NCBI GenBank assembly: GCA_937868025.1
Contig: CALMLJ010000682.1
Coordinates: forward strand, 1-5,760
Length of the DNA stretch: 5,760 bases
DNA from: an uncultured Acidimicrobiaceae bacterium
Lineage (GTDB): Bacteria; Actinomycetota; Acidimicrobiia; Acidimicrobiales; Microtrichaceae
Direction: 5' to 3'
Below the pieces are notes generated by a model. It was not told where the DNA came from. It did not search any database and worked only from the letters and a program-made list of their open reading frames with translations. Shown piece by piece: positions 5,702-5,760 of the stretch. A program made the position numbers and the translations under genes. Each line of letters starts with the position of its first letter. The stretch's first letter is position 1.

Positions 5702-5760
5702 GCAGTACCGCCTCGCCGGGCCCCGGCGGGTCCAGCCGCTCCCCCAGCTCGTCGAGGTCC
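5628..5760 (-). CDS. murF: C-terminal end of a MurF-like Mur ligase (partial)
   Basis: Reading leftward from the right edge gives 43 residues ending at TGA 5630-5628. The segment PGEAVLLKASRVVGLDQVARRW resembles the C-terminal end of MurF (UDP-MurNAc-tripeptide:D-Ala-D-Ala ligase), where a GDvvLvKaSr-x2-GLe-x-v pattern is usual just before the stop. MurF is the last cytoplasmic amino-acid-adding ligase of peptidoglycan precursor synthesis. The ATP-binding and catalytic domains would lie outside the window, so the call rests on this short tail alone. Another Mur ligase-family member is possible. Its last 74 nt lie antisense to the end of the MFS gene (stop 5701), so the two convergent genes overlap and the final residues (WRHGDQPAR) are a poorly conserved tail. 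Confidence 0.7.
   Translation of the reverse strand, partial: DLDELGERLDPPGPGEAVLLKASRVVGLDQVARRWRHGDQPAR
5714..5728. repeat. GC-rich inverted repeat just after the MFS stop
   Basis: CGCCGGG-C-CCCGGCG is a perfect 7-bp inverted repeat with a 1-nt centre (realistically a 5-bp stem with a 5-nt loop), 12 nt past the MFS stop and inside the murF-like coding region. It could slow or end MFS transcription. There is no T-tract, and it may simply reflect Pro/Gly codons (DPPGPGE) on the minus strand. Confidence 0.25.

Noticed and set aside
1..5760. CRISPR array, insertion sequence, riboswitch or other mobile element
   Set aside because: No spaced direct repeats, transposase or integrase coding, terminal inverted repeats or recognisable riboswitch core were seen on either strand; nearly all sequence is accounted for by genes.

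Overview
This window comes from a high-GC bacterial chromosome, most likely an actinobacterium. The signs are strong G/C preference at third codon positions, GTG starts, a Tat-type lipoprotein signal, and -10 boxes placed directly at start codons (leaderless genes). A placement in Acidimicrobiia is only a guess from overall feel. The window is densely coded and has no gene-free stretch over 300 bases.

Layout. Positions 1-149 (+) hold the 3' end of an unrecognised gene: one hydrophobic segment followed by a Ser/Thr/Pro/Gly-rich tail. Positions 166-239 (+) are a tRNA-Val (CAC anticodon). Next, read right to left on the minus strand, is a probable operon of four genes. wecB (UDP-GlcNAc 2-epimerase, 4379-3243) comes first. 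After 47 nt follows an APC-superfamily permease of the polyamine-uptake type (3195-1855). A universal stress protein (1858-1343) overlaps the permease by 4 nt. A PotD-like Tat lipoprotein (1343-258) overlaps the stress gene by 1 nt. On the plus strand, an MFS exporter (4448-5701) diverges from wecB. Its 3' end overlaps by 74 nt the convergent C-terminal coding region of a MurF-like ligase (5760-5628), which is not in the ORFs of 60 aa or more but is recognisable by translation.

How the genes may work together. The permease, stress protein and PotD-like lipoprotein are translationally coupled. No ABC permease or ATPase is visible beside the binding protein, so it may serve, or sense for, the secondary permease. 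That is the most unusual proposition here and it is an inference. The permease reading frame begins exactly at the valine of the family's conserved VSGGPYG motif. It has no leading half of TM1 and no good ribosome-binding site, so its 5' end may have been lost at the junction with wecB. wecB (UDP-ManNAc supply) and murF (peptidoglycan precursor) are envelope-related neighbours rather than obvious partners of the transport genes.

The 68-nt wecB/MFS intergenic region carries two mirror-image promoters. Each has a TAnnnT -10 box exactly 6 nt before the start codon, indicating leaderless transcripts in both directions.
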